Shown here in pieces: positions 6,184 through 7,064 of a stretch of DNA of 7,064 nucleotides (its first letter is position 1; every line of letters begins with the position of its first letter). The position numbers were made by a program, and so were the translations under genes. The DNA is from Caryophanales bacterium (lineage in GTDB: Bacteria; Bacillota_I; Bacilli_A; RFN20; CAG-826). The notes under the pieces were generated by a model that saw only the letters and a program-made list of their open reading frames with translations, made no database searches and was not told the DNA's origin. The stretch is taken from assembly GCA_028723545.1 (NCBI GenBank), contig JAQYER010000137.1:1-7064 (forward strand). The letters run 5' to 3'.

Positions 6184-6212
6184 TTTTTATTAAAAATAAA
6201 ACTTTATATAAT
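6184..6212 (+). promoter_or_regulatory. Possible separate dnaN promoter
   Basis: A perfect TATAAT occurs at 6207-6212, with TTTTTA (6184-6189) at 17-base spacing, only three of six matches to the -35 consensus. Transcription would start near 6219, giving a leader of roughly 145 bases that crosses the downstream DnaA boxes. In such A/T-rich DNA a chance TATAAT is easy to find, and dnaN may simply be read from the dnaA promoter. Confidence 0.3.
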
Positions 6213-6227
6213 TTATTGTCAATTAGT

Positions 6228-6282
6228 TGTGGTAAAATCATTAAAAGAAAATAAGTTTTCCACAAAATCCACACAATTCACA
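6228..6282. promoter_or_regulatory. Downstream (incC-like) DnaA-box cluster
   Basis: A divergent minus-strand box TTTACCACA (6228-6236) is followed on the plus strand by TTTTCCACA (6256-6264), AAATCCACA (6265-6273) and CAATTCACA (6274-6282), three 9-mers that abut without spacing and decay from one to three mismatches from the consensus. The first plus-strand box is good; the other two are inferred from exact 9-base phasing and the shared TCCACA/TCACA ends. A cluster in the dnaA-dnaN gap is where Bacillus subtilis has its unwinding module. Confidence 0.72.
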
Positions 6283-6286
6283 TAAC

Positions 6287-6350
6287 TTATTATTATTCAA
6301 TAAAAATATTTACTTAAATAATAAATAAATAAATTTATTTATATAAAATT
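6287..6350. other. Candidate DNA unwinding element with DnaA-trio-like TTA repeats
   Basis: Four bases after the last box the plus strand reads TTA-TTA-TTA-TTC (6287-6298), which on the complementary strand is 3'-AAT-AAT-AAT-AAG, resembling the DnaA-trio repeats (3'-[G/A]AT-5') described for Bacillus subtilis. The following bases to 6350 are almost purely A and T, including AATAAATAAATAAATTTATT, ideal for strand opening. It ends directly at the dnaN ribosome binding site. The spacer TAAC is not GC-rich, unlike the Bacillus example. Confidence 0.6.
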
Positions 6351-6362
6351 AGGAGAAAAAGT

Positions 6363-7064
6363 ATGAGATTCACTATTAACCGAGAACAATTATTAAAAGG
6401 TTTAAACATTGCAATGAAAGCAGTTGATCCAAAATCAGCTTTACCACATTTAACAAATGTTAAAATGTCATTAAATAATAAAGGATTGGAATTAACAGGA
6501 ATTAATTCTCATCTTACTATTAGAACTACTATTCCATATATGATTGGAGATGACACAATTATTTCTAATTATAAATATGGTGATACTTTAGCAAATTGTC
6601 GTTTATTTGTTGAAGTTATTAGACATATGGAAGGAACTAATGTAAATATCGAATTAATTGATGGTTCTATTTTGAAAATTGAAGATGAAAAATCAAATTT
6701 TAAATTAAATGCAATATCTGCAAAAGAATTCCCAGAAATTAATTTGTCATTAAACGGAGAACAACTTGAATTGCCTACACAAGATTTAGTTGATTTAGTT
6801 GAACAAACAGCTTTTGCTGCAGCAGCAAAACACGCGATACTAACCGCAATTAATTTAGATTGTCATGATGGAATTTTGACTGCGACTGCTACCGATACTG
6901 CTCGTCTAGCAAGAAAGAAAGTTCAAGTCGATTCTTCAGTTAGATTTGTTGCCAATATTCAAGCTAAAAATTTATTAGAAATCGTTAGAAGTTTTGAAGG
7001 TGCAAACACAGTTACCGTTGTTGTTATGGATAAGCGTGTATTATTTGCTTTCGACAACACAATT
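6363..7064 (+). CDS. dnaN: DNA polymerase III beta subunit (sliding clamp), N-terminal 234 codons, cut by window edge
   Basis: The reading frame is open from ATG 6363 to the window edge; full-length family members are about 365-380 residues. The clamp encircles DNA and tethers the polymerase and other proteins. The protein starts MRFTINREQLLKGLNIAMKAV, as clamps do, with KSALPHLTNVKMSL (24-37), KEFPEI (121-126) closing domain I, and ILTATATDTARLARKKV (171-187), the conserved ATDxxRLA motif of domain II. The usual ETRPILTGV segment is here KHAILTAI (156-163), about two residues shorter and lacking the Arg-Pro. TAGGAG (6350-6355) lies 7 bases before the ATG. It follows dnaA after a 184-base gap that carries the presumed origin opening site. 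Confidence 0.97.
   Translation, partial: MRFTINREQLLKGLNIAMKAVDPKSALPHLTNVKMSLNNKGLELTGINSHLTIRTTIPYMIGDDTIISNYKYGDTLANCRLFVEVIRHMEGTNVNIELIDGSILKIEDEKSNFKLNAISAKEFPEINLSLNGEQLELPTQDLVDLVEQTAFAAAAKHAILTAINLDCHDGILTATATDTARLARKKVQVDSSVRFVANIQAKNLLEIVRSFEGANTVTVVVMDKRVLFAFDNTI

Noticed and set aside
6183..6197. A/T-only inverted repeat just after dnaA as a terminator
   Set aside because: The 7-bp arms ATTTTTA/TAAAAAT contain no G-C pair and leave a one-base loop, so no stable terminator hairpin is expected.
6216..6238. TTGTCA and TAAAAT as a dnaN promoter
   Set aside because: The hexamers match well but the spacer is only 11 bases, too short for a sigma-A promoter.
1..7064. Mobile elements, CRISPR arrays, defence genes, tRNAs or rRNAs
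   Set aside because: No transposase-like frame, repeat-spacer array, tRNA cloverleaf or rRNA signature was seen; all genes are core housekeeping genes in a classic order.
319..7064. Use of TGA as tryptophan (Mycoplasma-type code)
   Set aside because: All genes read through in frame without TGA and tryptophans are encoded by TGG, so the standard bacterial code fits.

Overview
The window is the replication-origin region of an AT-rich bacterial chromosome of the Bacillota/Mycoplasmatota type. Three things point there. The leftward cluster rpmH-rnpA-yidC-khpB(jag)-mnmE diverges from dnaA-dnaN across an intergenic region full of DnaA boxes, which is the classic Gram-positive origin layout. Base use is strongly AT-biased. 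The proteins look like those of low-GC Gram-positives. Tryptophan is read from TGG and I see no in-frame TGA in the genes, so the organism uses TGA as a stop and is not a Mycoplasma/Spiroplasma-type code-4 species. I cannot name the genus; an Erysipelotrichia-, Acholeplasma- or RF39-like lineage would fit.

Layout. On the minus strand, from right to left: rpmH (L34), rnpA (RNase P protein), yidC (membrane insertase), khpB/jag (RNA-binding protein), mnmE (tRNA-modification GTPase) and the first 105 codons of a tatD-type metallohydrolase that runs off the left edge. rnpA/yidC, yidC/khpB and mnmE/tatD overlap or lie within 2 bases. They probably form one operon started by two tandem sigma-A-like promoters at 4359-4429, with a strong hairpin after khpB as the only visible internal break. 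Bases 4321-4831 hold no gene; they carry those promoters, two near-identical back-to-back DnaA-box pairs, an AT-rich stretch with a perfect ATCGAT-containing palindrome, two further DnaA boxes and the dnaA promoter. On the plus strand follow dnaA (448 codons), a 184-base gap with a second DnaA-box cluster leading into an almost pure A/T tract, and the first 234 codons of dnaN, which runs off the right edge.

Function. The two box clusters flanking dnaA look like a bipartite oriC of the Bacillus subtilis incAB/incC kind. The downstream cluster ends in TTA repeats resembling the DnaA-trio element, so unwinding is most likely between dnaA and dnaN. The leftward genes couple ribosome and tRNA production (L34, RNase P, MnmE) with membrane protein insertion (YidC) and its usual RNA-binding neighbour (KhpB).

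No previously undescribed defence or mobile system is visible; this is a core housekeeping region. The points most worth a second look are the architecture of the origin, the very large extracytoplasmic domain on the lipoprotein-type YidC, the hairpin before a leader-poor mnmE, and tatD in the place often held by mnmG.
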